This document shows, in pieces, positions 8,376-17,926 of a DNA stretch of 64,000 nt. This DNA comes from Methanococcoides methylutens. Its GTDB lineage: Archaea > Halobacteriota > Methanosarcinia > Methanosarcinales > Methanosarcinaceae. The notes under the pieces were generated by a model, which was not told where the DNA came from, did no database searches, and saw only the letters and a list, made by a program, of their open reading frames with translations. Positions within the stretch are counted from its first letter, which is position 1. The number at the start of each line of letters is the position of its first letter. The stretch lies in NCBI RefSeq assembly GCF_000765475.1, contig NZ_JRHO01000014.1:823687-887686 (forward strand), in the 5' to 3' direction. A program made the translations under genes and the position numbers.

Positions 8376-9452
8376 TTGAAGATTGCACAGATATGTCCCC
8401 GTTATGCTCCAGACATCGGAGGAGTGGAAACTCATGTTAAAGAGATCAGTGAAAGGCTGGCCCAGAAGGGACATTCTGTCGATGTTATCACAACCGACCC
8501 CAGTGGCAAACTGCCAAAAGAAGAGATAATCAATGGTGTAAATGTCATCAGATTCAAGTCATTTGCCCCGGGAAATGCCTATTTCCTTGCTCCACAGGTA
8601 TATTCATATTTAAAATCCCGGGAATATGATGTGGTCCACGCACATAGCTATCATGCATTCCCTGCCTTCTTTGCAGCACTTGCCAAACCCGGAAACAAGT
8701 TCGTTTTCACCCCGCATTACCACCGCAGCGGCCACACTTATTTTAGGAACTTGTTGCACAAACCATACAAATTATTTGGCAGGATGATCTTTACCAGAGC
8801 CGATACAATAATATGCGTATCCGAATTTGAAAAAGGACTTGTAACTGATGATTTCAATGTCAGTGGTAAGATCGAAAAGATTCCCAACGGAATAAATCTT
8901 GCAGAATTTGAGAAACTTAAGCCCCAGAAAGATGAAAGTGATGAAAAGACGCTCCTTTATGTGGGACGCCTGGAAAAATACAAGGGCGTACAGTACATAA
9001 TTCAGGCTTTGCCAGAACTTACCGGATTCAGATTCAGGATAGTTGGAAAAGGACCCTATGAAGACGAACTTCGCAACCTTGCCGATCAAGTTGGTGTTTC
9101 TGATCGCATCGAATGGTTAAAGGGCATCTCAAGGTATGAACTGCTGCAATGCTATGCATCAGCGGATGTTTTTTTGATGCTGTCAAAGCATGAGGCATAC
9201 GGGATAACTGTGGCGGAGGCTCTGGCTTCTGGAACTCCGTGTATTGTGGCAAGGGGGAGTGCGCTGGATGAGTTTGTGGATGGAGGATATTGTGTCGGTG
9301 TAGACATACCAATTTCCAAAGAGAGTTTTAGTGGTGAAATTAAAATGTTAATTTCAAATGTCGACACAAAGAGAGATAGTTCTAAAAAATTAATGGATTG
9401 GGATGAAGTTGCAGAAAAAACAGAAGATGTGTATCAGGTAACACAAGTGTGA
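8376..9452 (+). CDS. Glycosyltransferase family 4, PimA/WfgS-like
   Basis: A 358-residue GT-B glycosyltransferase with KIAQICPRYAPDIGGVETHV at the N-terminus, a VVHAHSYHAFPAFFAAL acceptor-side helix, FTPHYHRSG, IPNGINLAEF, LLYVGRLEKYKGVQYII and the catalytic E-X7-E region MLSKHEAYGITVAEALASGTPC. The start is TTG at 8376, supported by AGAGGT about 7 nt upstream and by homology beginning at this residue. Base composition is ordinary for the chromosome, whereas the next gene is A+T-rich, so the cassette boundary may fall just after this gene. The specific sugar is unknown. Confidence 0.9.
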   Translation: MKIAQICPRYAPDIGGVETHVKEISERLAQKGHSVDVITTDPSGKLPKEEIINGVNVIRFKSFAPGNAYFLAPQVYSYLKSREYDVVHAHSYHAFPAFFAALAKPGNKFVFTPHYHRSGHTYFRNLLHKPYKLFGRMIFTRADTIICVSEFEKGLVTDDFNVSGKIEKIPNGINLAEFEKLKPQKDESDEKTLLYVGRLEKYKGVQYIIQALPELTGFRFRIVGKGPYEDELRNLADQVGVSDRIEWLKGISRYELLQCYASADVFLMLSKHEAYGITVAEALASGTPCIVARGSALDEFVDGGYCVGVDIPISKESFSGEIKMLISNVDTKRDSSKKLMDWDEVAEKTEDVYQVTQV

Positions 9453-9526
9453 TGATATTTGTGGATGTCCAGTCATATTGAGATTAACACGTTAAATTAT
9501 GAAGGGTTCATAGAGGTTAGTTGATA

Positions 9527-10660
9527 ATGAAAATTTTAATTTCAGTACAACATTTTGATCCGCCTGGAGGAGGAGCTGAGCTTTCATTAATGAGTATAGC
9601 TAAAAAATTGGCGGAAAAGCATGAGATCTATGTCCTTCAATCGGGAAAAAATAATGAGATAAAGTATTCAGATGAAATCAAAATTATTGTTAACAAGGTC
9701 CCCGTCTATGACAAGCATTGCTTGTTCCCTATAATTTTACAGGCTAAATATTGGAAAAAAATTCTGGATGAAAAAATCAATGACATTAAACCAGATTTAA
9801 TTTTAACACAACTTAATTTTGCACCACCCACGATCGATATTGCAGTTAAATATAAGATTCCCTCAATTTTCTTTATCAGGAGCTATGAGCACTTCTGCCC
9901 GATAGCATTCATCAATGGAACAAATTGCAACAGACAATGTCAAAATTGTATTCCCCTACAAAACAAGTTACGTTTTCTAAATCTGGATAAATGGTTAGAA
10001 TGGAATATTGATGCAATAAGACATTCAAATCTTGTGATCGCCAATAGCAAATTCGTTGCAAATGTCACAAAAGAATGGTCTGGTATTGAACCATTTGTTA
10101 TGTATCCAAGTATTGATATGTCTAAATATGAAAGTGACAAGCAATCTAAAAAATATATAACTATGATTAAACCAACAAAGATCAAAGGTTTAGATATCTT
10201 CTTAAAGATTGCAAAATCAATCCCTGAAAAAGAATTTCTTGCTGTAGGTGCCGGGAAAAGACTGTTGTGTACAAAAACCATAAACAACATACACAACGTC
10301 AATTCTCTGGGATGGACTAAAAATATGGATGAGGTGTATTCGAACACCAGAATATTGCTTGCTCCTGTCATATGGCCTGAACCATTTGGAAGAACAATTA
10401 TAGAAGCTGGGATAAATGGAATTCCAAGCATTGCCAGCAATCTGGGCGGCCTTCCTGAAGCTGTCGGAGAAGGCGGTATTTTAATCGATGATGTTTACGA
10501 CATTGACCAATGGGTAGAAGCAATTTATTCATTAGATGACAGCTCAGTGTATGATGAACTTTCAAAGAAAGCGGAGTTGCATGCACAAAAGTTTGGGTTT
10601 GATACAAATTTTAACCTTTTTAAAAATAGTGTAAAGGAATCTTTAAATATTAATTTATGA
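9527..10660 (+). CDS. Glycosyltransferase family 4
   Basis: A 377-residue GT-B glycosyltransferase with MKILISVQHFDPPGGGAELS at the N-terminus, a central FIRSYEHFCP, and the C-terminal donor site APVIWPEPFGRTIIEAGING with GGLPEAVGEGG. An unusual cysteine-rich stretch NGTNCNRQCQNC (about 130-141) recalls the cysteine cluster seen in some GT4 enzymes of archaeal and bacterial glycan loci and could bind zinc. The start is ATG at 9527 because AGAGGTTAG lies 6 nt upstream; a TTG at 9521 sits too close to that site. G+C drops sharply here relative to the gene before. Confidence 0.88.
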   Translation: MKILISVQHFDPPGGGAELSLMSIAKKLAEKHEIYVLQSGKNNEIKYSDEIKIIVNKVPVYDKHCLFPIILQAKYWKKILDEKINDIKPDLILTQLNFAPPTIDIAVKYKIPSIFFIRSYEHFCPIAFINGTNCNRQCQNCIPLQNKLRFLNLDKWLEWNIDAIRHSNLVIANSKFVANVTKEWSGIEPFVMYPSIDMSKYESDKQSKKYITMIKPTKIKGLDIFLKIAKSIPEKEFLAVGAGKRLLCTKTINNIHNVNSLGWTKNMDEVYSNTRILLAPVIWPEPFGRTIIEAGINGIPSIASNLGGLPEAVGEGGILIDDVYDIDQWVEAIYSLDDSSVYDELSKKAELHAQKFGFDTNFNLFKNSVKESLNINL

Positions 10661-10779
10661 TATGATGCCAGATTTTAATAGCCAATTATAGATATATTAT
10701 TAAATTTAAAAATATTATTATATTGAAAGAACATCTATTCAATAATTTAAAATTAATATTGAAAACACCCCATAATAGC

Positions 10780-12189
10780 TCAATTTTTTATTTTTGCCAA
10801 GTGGTTTTTTTTCTCAGAGAAAAAATAATCTTCATCATAATATTTAGGTTCAAAGAATTCGATTTGGCACTTTAAATCTTCAACATTAGTTACTTTAGTT
10901 ACTATTTCCTTTTCAATAAGAGAACTCATGTATTCAATTCCTGGTAAGTCAACTAGCAATGTTTTACATTTGAAAGCTAACCCTTCATAGATAGCAGTAG
11001 AAAACACTCCAATTTGATATTCAGATTCAGCAAAATAGTGGTAAAGTTCTTTTTTATTGTCACTAATAACTTCTACATTTTTTAGATGATTTGCTAATAC
11101 TAGTTCATTGTATTCTTTTTCCCATCGGTCATATTCACCAGGATGCAACTTATATACTATATTATATTCATCCAAAACTTGAGCTGCTTCATATACAAAT
11201 TTTGCCAGTTCTTTTCCTATTGCACCTTGAGACAAGAACAATATCTGTTTCTTTTTTTTCATTGCTTTGTTATATTTTTCTTTTCTTGTCCTCATGTATG
11301 GAAATCCATAACAGATAATGTTTTTTTTACATATAGGAAAATTAACAATATCATTCCAATAAGTCCCAAATGAATAAAAAATATCCGGGAAATACGCTAG
11401 CTCTTGATTACAATTTGGGAAATTATAACCTAAATGATAGGGACTAATTGTACCATGCTGTATTTCTATGACCTGAATGTCATTATCTTTGGCTGCAGAT
11501 ATTAGAGGGATGTTATAAGTTCCATATGAAACAACCACAAATATTGTAGAAGGGTTTCTTTTTTGAAGCAACTTCTCGTAGAACTTATAATAGCATTTGA
11601 ACTGAATTATCCATTCGGAAAAAAAATTTTTAAAATTTAAATCAATATTAAAATGACTGTTTATTTCATATTCTAATGAATCTATCCAATTAAGTTCCTT
11701 AGTTGTGAATTTTATATTACTTATTTTTGTATAAAGATAGGATAACAATAACATTCGGTCCAAATATTTGCGGTGCATCTCATTTTTAGAAAAATGTTTA
11801 CTCAAATACGGACTTTCAATGACTTCATATTGACTTGCTTCCAGATCATCTAGAAGATATTTTGTATAAATGTCTATGTATTCACCATCCACTAATATTT
11901 TTCGAGGGTGATCAAATACTAAAACATCTTTTTCATAGTTGCCTGATAAAGGATTTTTTATAATAGCATTGTAGAAATAACTTGGAAAAGCCTTGATATT
12001 ATCTTTTAAACTATCCTTTGTAGTATGAGGTTTTGTAAAAACTCCTGTTTTTTGAGCAATTTCAGAATATATTAGAAATCTTGAAATCTGCCAGACTTTG
12101 ACTCCCTGAATGTCTTTGTGCAATAAACCATATTTATCTTCTAACTCCCAGATTTTTTCACAGATTGTTTTTACAGACATCTCATACAT
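10780..12189 (-). CDS. Capsule/polysialyltransferase-like GT-B glycosyltransferase
   Basis: A 469-residue cytosolic protein not assignable to a numbered family with certainty. The C-terminal half resembles capsular polymer glycosyltransferases and CDP-glycerol-type transferases: VIEIQHGTISPYHLGY (about 230-245), a QILFLSQGAIGKEL beta-strand start, and the histidine-proline motif YKLHPGEYDRWEKEY (about 360-374) that in polysialyltransferase-like enzymes contacts the CMP or nucleotide donor, then STAIYEGLAFKCKTLLVDLPG. The neighbouring divergent operon makes a CMP-activated nonulosonic acid, so a CMP-sugar donor is plausible, as inference. Very A+T-rich codon use matches the cassette. The ATG at 12189 is used; ATG at 12180 is possible. 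Confidence 0.75.
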   Translation of the reverse strand: MYEMSVKTICEKIWELEDKYGLLHKDIQGVKVWQISRFLIYSEIAQKTGVFTKPHTTKDSLKDNIKAFPSYFYNAIIKNPLSGNYEKDVLVFDHPRKILVDGEYIDIYTKYLLDDLEASQYEVIESPYLSKHFSKNEMHRKYLDRMLLLSYLYTKISNIKFTTKELNWIDSLEYEINSHFNIDLNFKNFFSEWIIQFKCYYKFYEKLLQKRNPSTIFVVVSYGTYNIPLISAAKDNDIQVIEIQHGTISPYHLGYNFPNCNQELAYFPDIFYSFGTYWNDIVNFPICKKNIICYGFPYMRTRKEKYNKAMKKKKQILFLSQGAIGKELAKFVYEAAQVLDEYNIVYKLHPGEYDRWEKEYNELVLANHLKNVEVISDNKKELYHYFAESEYQIGVFSTAIYEGLAFKCKTLLVDLPGIEYMSSLIEKEIVTKVTNVEDLKCQIEFFEPKYYDEDYFFSEKKNHLAKIKN

Positions 12190-12390
12190 TACCGAAACTT
12201 CCTTTATTATTTCAATATTTCATAATGCTTCATGTTTTTCTATTTGAATATTCTTGCTGGATAAAAAAACTAATCCCCACTTAAGAATATCCCCTATAGA
12301 TACAAATTGCACTGAATTTTCCCATATAGTATGAAGAACAAGCTGCATTCATCATAACTTTATCTTGAATCAGATAATAGATAGAGAAAA

Positions 12391-12400
12391 TACTATATAA
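12391..12400 (+). promoter_or_regulatory. Probable TATA box for the nonulosonic acid operon
   Basis: TACTATATAA lies about 60 nt upstream of the ATG at 12459 in the 269-bp gap between two divergent genes. It is the best match to an archaeal TATA element in this gap; no clear operator was seen. Confidence 0.4.
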
Positions 12401-12458
12401 GATACATATGCATCATTAACAAAAAGTCTTGACATATACAAAATTTAATGGCCATAAA

Positions 12459-14141
12459 ATGAAACCAAAAATCATTGCAATAATTCCGGCTAGAGGCGGA
12501 AGCAAAGGTATACCACGGAAAAACATAAAATTATTGGCAGGGAAACCTTTAATATCGTATTCAATTCAAAATGCATTAAACTCAAAGTATATTGAAAAAG
12601 TAGTGGTTTCTACAGATGACGATGAAATATCATATGTTTCAGAACTATATGGCGCAGAAGTAATTAAAAGACCAAGAAAACTAGCAGGAGACGACATCAC
12701 ATTAGACCCTGTGATTAATCATGCATTAAATTGCATCGAAAATGTAGAAAAGAAAAAATATGATTTCGCAATTACTCTTCAACCTACATCTCCACTATTA
12801 AAAGCCGAAACGATAGATACAGCAATCGAATTAATATTAAATGAAGAATTCGACACTTTGATAAGTGTGAAAGCAGATCACCACCTATGCTGGACTAAAA
12901 AAGATGGGCATTTTACACCCCTCTACAAAGAAAGAAAGAACAGACAATACCTTGATCCAATTTATAGAGAAACTGGTTCTTTCTTGATATCTAAGAGGAA
13001 TTCTATTTCTGAACACAACCGTATTGGAGAAAAGCTCTCATTATTTGAAGTTCCATCCGAAGAAAGCATAGATATAGATACTTATGAAGATTGGATGATC
13101 GCAGAAAATTCATTAGAAAGAAAAAAGATCGTGTTTCGAGTAGATGGTGATTCTGAAATTGGTTTGGGCCATGTTTATCGAACTATCACCCTTGCAAGCA
13201 GACTTGCTTTCAAAAATGAAGTTCTGTTTTTAATGGATGAGAATAAAAGAGCTGGTGTTGAAAAAGTAAGTTCATCCAACTTTACCATCGTTACTTTTGA
13301 TAATGATGAAAATCTATTTGAAAAGTTAGAACAAATCAATCCTGATATCATCATTAACGATATATTGGATACAAACACAGACTATGTGACTAAATTGAAA
13401 AGTATGGGACACTTCGTTGTCAATTTTGAGGATTTGGGTGAAGGTTCCGAACACGCAAATATTGTTATTAATTCTTTGTATGAACATAGTTACCCTCCTG
13501 AGAATCACTATTTCGGTCATAAATATGTATGCCTAAGAGATGAATTCTATCTTGTGCCTACTAAAAAGACAAACGAATCTGTACAAAATATAATGATCAC
13601 TTTTGGAGGAACTGACCCAAGCAATCTAACCTTGAGAACTCTTAAATCAATAAAATCTCTTAACTTCAAAGATGTGGGTGTAACTGTAATAATGGGTTTG
13701 GGATACGGACCAAAGGAAGAACTTTATGCTTATGTAGACCAGCTCTTAAAAGAAGGGTTCCACATTACTGTCAAAGAAAATGTCAACATGATGGCTAAAG
13801 AGATATTCAATACAGACATTGTACTCACATCCAATGGAAGGACGATCTATGAAATTACAAGCATTGGCACTCCTTTTATTTCAATATCTCAAAATGAAAG
13901 AGAGTCCAGACACCTGTTTGTACATTACCTGAAAGGCATTATGTATCTTGGAATGGAATATGCTGTATCGGAAGCAGATATTGCTTCAGCCATAAAAGAA
14001 TTGATCGAGAACTATGATTTGCGCAAGAAAATAAACGAGAATCTCCTAAAAGCTGATCTAAAAGGAGGCATGGATCGAACTTTAAGATTGATCTTCGACA
14101 AATATAAAGAATGGGATGAAAATGAAAGTATTAAATTTTAA
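12459..14141 (+). CDS. Fused CMP-nonulosonate cytidylyltransferase (NeuA/PseF) and UDP-sugar hydrolase (PseG)
   Basis: A 560-residue fusion. Residues 1-220 are an acylneuraminate cytidylyltransferase: IPARGGSKGIPRKNIKLL, VVVSTDDDEI, LQPTSPLL and the ETGSFLI region, activating a sialic-acid-like sugar with CTP. Residues about 223-560 are PseG/SpsG-like: KIVFRVDGDSEIGLGHVYRT with the catalytic-histidine loop GLGH, ITFGGTDPSN and TSNGRTIYEITSIGTP. PseG removes UDP from the 2,4-diacetamido hexose before condensation with phosphoenolpyruvate, so both activities belong to pseudaminic or legionaminic acid synthesis, two steps before and after NeuB. The ATG at 12459 starts exactly at the family N-terminus; a TTG at 12429 would add an unconserved extension. 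It overlaps the next gene by 26 bp. Confidence 0.88.
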   Translation: MKPKIIAIIPARGGSKGIPRKNIKLLAGKPLISYSIQNALNSKYIEKVVVSTDDDEISYVSELYGAEVIKRPRKLAGDDITLDPVINHALNCIENVEKKKYDFAITLQPTSPLLKAETIDTAIELILNEEFDTLISVKADHHLCWTKKDGHFTPLYKERKNRQYLDPIYRETGSFLISKRNSISEHNRIGEKLSLFEVPSEESIDIDTYEDWMIAENSLERKKIVFRVDGDSEIGLGHVYRTITLASRLAFKNEVLFLMDENKRAGVEKVSSSNFTIVTFDNDENLFEKLEQINPDIIINDILDTNTDYVTKLKSMGHFVVNFEDLGEGSEHANIVINSLYEHSYPPENHYFGHKYVCLRDEFYLVPTKKTNESVQNIMITFGGTDPSNLTLRTLKSIKSLNFKDVGVTVIMGLGYGPKEELYAYVDQLLKEGFHITVKENVNMMAKEIFNTDIVLTSNGRTIYEITSIGTPFISISQNERESRHLFVHYLKGIMYLGMEYAVSEADIASAIKELIENYDLRKKINENLLKADLKGGMDRTLRLIFDKYKEWDENESIKF

Positions 14142-15198
14142 CAATATGGAAATATCAGAAACTTCAAAACCATTCATTATCGCAGAGATTGGTGTCAACT
14201 ATTACGACATTGCAACCAAAGAGGATATAGACACACTCGAAGCAGCTAAACTTATGATAAAAGAAGCTGCTAATGCCGGTGCGGATGCGGTTAAATTCCA
14301 GACATATAAAGCAGAAAAACTTGCTTCAAAAAATTCTCCTGCCTATTGGGATCGAAGTGAAGAAGCAACCGGTTCACAATATGAACTATTTAGCAAATTT
14401 GATAAATTCGGATTGCAGGAATATAAAGAGCTTGCCGATCACTGCCGCACTCAAGGAATAATATTCCTGTCCACACCTTTTGATTTTGAGTCTGCAGATT
14501 ACCTATATGATCTAATGCCACTATACAAGATTTCATCCTCTGATCTGACTAATTTAGCATTTATAGAATATATAGCAAAGAAAGGTAAAGCCATATTGTT
14601 GGCTACCGGAGCATCCACATTGGGCGAGATAGAGGAAGCTGCAAACACTGTGTTAAAGACAGGTAATAAAGAGCTTTGCTTAATGCATTGTGTGTTGGAT
14701 TACCCAACAGACTATGAAGATGCCAATTTGAATATGATCAAACATTTAGAAGCAGTGTTCCCAGACCATCTAATCGGCTACTCAGACCATACACGACCCG
14801 ATGAAACGATGATGACTCTTACTACAGCTTACCTGTATGGTGCAAAAGTAATAGAAAAACACTTTACTCTGGACAAAACACTTCCTGGTAATGACCATTA
14901 CCATGCAATGGATCCTGATGATCTGAAGATGTTTGTTAATAACATCAATCTGCTTCAAAAAATTAGTGGCCAGTACTATAAACATCCATTGGAATGTGAA
15001 AAGGAGTCGAGGAAACAGGCTCGTCGAAGTATTGTAGCTAAAGTCAGTATGAAGAAAGGTGAAATTCTTACTCGAGAGAAAGTTACTTTCAAAAGGCCAG
15101 GGACCGGTATTTCTCCTGCTGATCTGGACAAAGTGTTGGGACGAGAAATTACTAAGGATATTTTAGAAGATGACTTGATTTCCTGGCATAAAGTATAA
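14116..15198 (+). CDS. N-acetylneuraminate/legionaminate/pseudaminate synthase (NeuB family)
   Basis: A 360-residue PEP-condensing nonulosonate synthase. The TIM-barrel part runs from about 15 to 280, with FIIAEIGVNYYDIA, AGADAVKFQTYKAEKL, YKISSSDLTN, GYSDHTRPDE and KVIEKHFTLDKTLPGNDHYHA. The C-terminal antifreeze-like SAF domain (about 290-358) includes RRSIVAKVSMKKGEILTREK and GISPADLDKVLGRE. It condenses a 6-deoxy-diacetamido-hexose or ManNAc with phosphoenolpyruvate; which sugar is not clear. Start choice: ATG at 14116 overlaps the fusion gene, ATG at 14122 or 14146 are alternatives, and no strong ribosome site discriminates. The dehydratase, aminotransferase and acetyltransferase that should precede it are not in the window. 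Confidence 0.9.
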   Translation: MKMKVLNFNNMEISETSKPFIIAEIGVNYYDIATKEDIDTLEAAKLMIKEAANAGADAVKFQTYKAEKLASKNSPAYWDRSEEATGSQYELFSKFDKFGLQEYKELADHCRTQGIIFLSTPFDFESADYLYDLMPLYKISSSDLTNLAFIEYIAKKGKAILLATGASTLGEIEEAANTVLKTGNKELCLMHCVLDYPTDYEDANLNMIKHLEAVFPDHLIGYSDHTRPDETMMTLTTAYLYGAKVIEKHFTLDKTLPGNDHYHAMDPDDLKMFVNNINLLQKISGQYYKHPLECEKESRKQARRSIVAKVSMKKGEILTREKVTFKRPGTGISPADLDKVLGREITKDILEDDLISWHKV

Positions 15199-15223
15199 TT
15201 ATTTAATTTTAATGGAGATTTAT

Positions 15224-16348
15224 ATGTACATCGTGCTGACTGGTGCCAAAAAAAATATAGGCGATTTTTTAATAACTGAGAGATGCAGTCAATTACTAAA
15301 ACACCATAAACCTGAACATGAATTAATTCAACTCCCACACTGGAAATCACTGGAAGAACATATCGATTTAGTAAATGAAAGTTCAGGAATAATTATAAAT
15401 GGTGGGCCTGGTTTTCAACCTCATTTTTATCCAGGGATCTATAAGCTTATGCCCAATCTAAAAGACATTAAGGTCCCTATAATACCAATGGGTTTAGGAT
15501 GGAAAGGTATCCCAGGGGACTACTTAACTTTAAAGAATTATAGCTTCAACCAACAATCATTGAATGCACTAAGCCGCATCAGCAATGAAGTGGAATTCAT
15601 TAGTTGCCGTGATTATTTGACAAAAGAAGCTTTAAAGCGCAATGGAATTAACAACGTTTTGATGACAGGTTGCCCTGTATGGTATGATTTAGATTCGATA
15701 GGCAAGAATATTGAAAGGCCTAAGGAAATTAAAAAACTTGTATTCACCCCTGCCCAAGATCATATTTATAGGATACAGAATGTTAAAATACTAAAAATGC
15801 TAAAAAACTTATTCCCTGATTCGGAATTGTATTGTTCTTTTCACAGAGGAATTGAAGCCGATGAATTTACTTCAAAAGCCGATGAAAAAAATAATATGGC
15901 TATTAAAAGAGAAGCTGATGAATTAGGATATAATGTTGTGGATACTTCATATAATCTAGACAAAATTCAATTTTATGATGATTGTGATTTGCACGTGGGA
16001 TATAGAGTTCATGCCCACCTTTATTTTTTAAGCAAAAGAAAAACATCGATCTTGCTTCACGAGGATGGAAGGGGAAGGGGCGTATCAGAATCCCTTAATG
16101 TCAGGGGAATCGATGCGTTTGAACGTACTTCGGTAGGCTATATAGCCGACAGGTTAAATGTTCCAAAAGTTTCAGAGGCATTGAAAACAATGTTTGAAAA
16201 TATAAGACCTAATAGCTATGCTATCGAAATGCTGGAAGACTATATAACGGAAGAACTAACAACTAACTTTGCTCGATTCGCTGGTGTGGATAAAGTTATA
16301 GATGCCCATTATGATGTTATGAAAAAGTTCATCAAAAGTTTGCCCTGA
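15224..16348 (+). CDS. Polysaccharide pyruvyl transferase family protein
   Basis: A 374-residue member of the polysaccharide pyruvyl transferase family, whose proven members add pyruvate ketals to glycans although many homologues have other roles in glycan modification. The N-terminus MYIVLTGAKKNIGDFLITE contains the usual GxxNIGD element; IIINGGPGFQP follows near 60 and IPMGLGWKG near 90. The C-terminal half has DLHVGYRVHAHLYFLSKRK, the conserved R-x-H motif. The start is ATG at 15224 because GGAG (15214-15217) lies 6 nt upstream; the ATG at 15212 overlaps that ribosome site. It follows neuB by 25 bp and is probably co-transcribed. Confidence 0.85.
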   Translation: MYIVLTGAKKNIGDFLITERCSQLLKHHKPEHELIQLPHWKSLEEHIDLVNESSGIIINGGPGFQPHFYPGIYKLMPNLKDIKVPIIPMGLGWKGIPGDYLTLKNYSFNQQSLNALSRISNEVEFISCRDYLTKEALKRNGINNVLMTGCPVWYDLDSIGKNIERPKEIKKLVFTPAQDHIYRIQNVKILKMLKNLFPDSELYCSFHRGIEADEFTSKADEKNNMAIKREADELGYNVVDTSYNLDKIQFYDDCDLHVGYRVHAHLYFLSKRKTSILLHEDGRGRGVSESLNVRGIDAFERTSVGYIADRLNVPKVSEALKTMFENIRPNSYAIEMLEDYITEELTTNFARFAGVDKVIDAHYDVMKKFIKSLP

Positions 16349-17794
16349 TCAGGGATTAAGCATATTTTTGAAAAACATAATTTCATCTTTTTTAAATCCT
16401 TTTAGTAATCCAAGTAAAACAAAATAAACAACAACACTTACTGCTATTGTTGCTAATACATCAAATGTTCCAGATGGATTAAATTCAATGATTACAAAGC
16501 ACATCACGAGTGAAGCAAATAAACATTTAAATATGTACACAAAGTCTATATTGAATTTAAATAATTTAAAAGAAAAATATGAAGTGGAAGCAAAACAAAC
16601 AGCAAACGCAAATAATGTTGCAACCGCTGCTCCTATAATACCTATATAGGGTATAAGTACAAAATTTAGCCCCAAGTTCAAAGCAGCTGATAAAATCCAT
16701 ATTATACCTGTAATTTTTGTTTTCTTTTCCATGATAATTATTTGGGTAATTATGGAATAAGAACCAGAAAATAGCATACTTACTGCAATAAAAGGCGTTA
16801 TAAGATATCCTTGCTCTGCGATTTCTGATGTAGATAGGATTGTCAATAGTGGTTTTGATAAAAGTGATATACCAAATACAGCTGGGATTGAAAATGTTAG
16901 AAAACATTTAAGAGAATAAGATAGGATTGTTTGCACTTCTCTTAAATTATTATCATCATAGTGTTTAGATAATACCGCAGGAAGTATAAAAGAAAGAGGC
17001 GTTACGAACATACGTATCATGTTTCCAAGAGAATATCCTGGTGAATAATATCCAACAAATGCGGCCCCTAGAAATATTCCTATTACATAACGATCACTGG
17101 AATTTACCACCCAACTTGATAAGTTTCCAGGAATAGTAGGCAATCCAAATATGAGGAATTCTTTTAAATATATAAATCGTGGATATTTGATCCCAATTTC
17201 TAAAACAATACTATAACCGCTAATCAAAAAGATAATAAGTCCTTTTAGCAGTAGACCTATTAATGCGCCAAAGAGACCTGCTCCCATAAATATAAAGAAT
17301 GCAACCAAAATTAAGAAAAGACAAGTTTGTATGAATAACAAGGAAGAATATTTTTTAATCTGTTGTGTTGCTCTGAAGTAATTAAAAAAAAGATTATTCA
17401 AGCATTCAATAAATACAATTAATGAAAGAATTTTTACAATTGCAATGTCTCCATTGAATAAAACTGAGGCCAATGTACTAGAAAATGCATAAATCAGAGT
17501 CGTTGCAACCAAACTTGCTATCAATACTAAAAAAAAGATAGAATAAAATATTTCTTGTTTTTCTTCCCTTTCTTTTGCAGAAGGTAAAAATCGAACCATT
17601 GTATAAGACAAACCCAACATAACAGTTGCAGGCACTATTCCAATTGTAACTAAAACTTGAGCCCAAGCTCCATAGTCCTCTATAGATATATTCTTAGTTA
17701 GAATTGGAAGTAGAATAATTCCACTTAAACCTAAAAGGAGGTTTGTTACACCTACTAATCCGACTCTTTGTGCAAAAAGTTTATGGTTACTCAT
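16349..17794 (-). CDS. Wzx-type polysaccharide flippase (MATE/MOP superfamily)
   Basis: A 481-residue integral membrane protein with about 14 hydrophobic segments, of the polysaccharide biosynthesis protein family that flips lipid-linked oligosaccharides across the membrane. The N-terminal VGVTNLLLGLSGIILLPIL and the region ISIEDYGAWAQV match the start of Wzx proteins, which usually have a YG..A motif between helices 1 and 2. It is convergent with the pyruvyltransferase gene, the two stop codons being adjacent (16348/16349). A second flippase gene lies at 20.5-21.7 kb, so the locus may combine two glycan systems. Confidence 0.9.
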   Translation of the reverse strand: MSNHKLFAQRVGLVGVTNLLLGLSGIILLPILTKNISIEDYGAWAQVLVTIGIVPATVMLGLSYTMVRFLPSAKEREEKQEIFYSIFFLVLIASLVATTLIYAFSSTLASVLFNGDIAIVKILSLIVFIECLNNLFFNYFRATQQIKKYSSLLFIQTCLFLILVAFFIFMGAGLFGALIGLLLKGLIIFLISGYSIVLEIGIKYPRFIYLKEFLIFGLPTIPGNLSSWVVNSSDRYVIGIFLGAAFVGYYSPGYSLGNMIRMFVTPLSFILPAVLSKHYDDNNLREVQTILSYSLKCFLTFSIPAVFGISLLSKPLLTILSTSEIAEQGYLITPFIAVSMLFSGSYSIITQIIIMEKKTKITGIIWILSAALNLGLNFVLIPYIGIIGAAVATLFAFAVCFASTSYFSFKLFKFNIDFVYIFKCLFASLVMCFVIIEFNPSGTFDVLATIAVSVVVYFVLLGLLKGFKKDEIMFFKNMLNP

Positions 17795-17926
17795 TTTTTT
17801 GGATTGATTAATAGTAATATTTTTAATTGAATTATCACAAGTAAACTTCTTATGCTAATTCTTTTTGTTTTTGCTTAATTAAATGTTTTTATTAATTTGT
17901 AGTGACAATATATTTATTATTTTTAA

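Noticed and set aside
15212-15223. Earlier ATG as start of the pyruvyltransferase gene
   Set aside because: It overlaps the GGAG ribosome site that serves the ATG at 15224.
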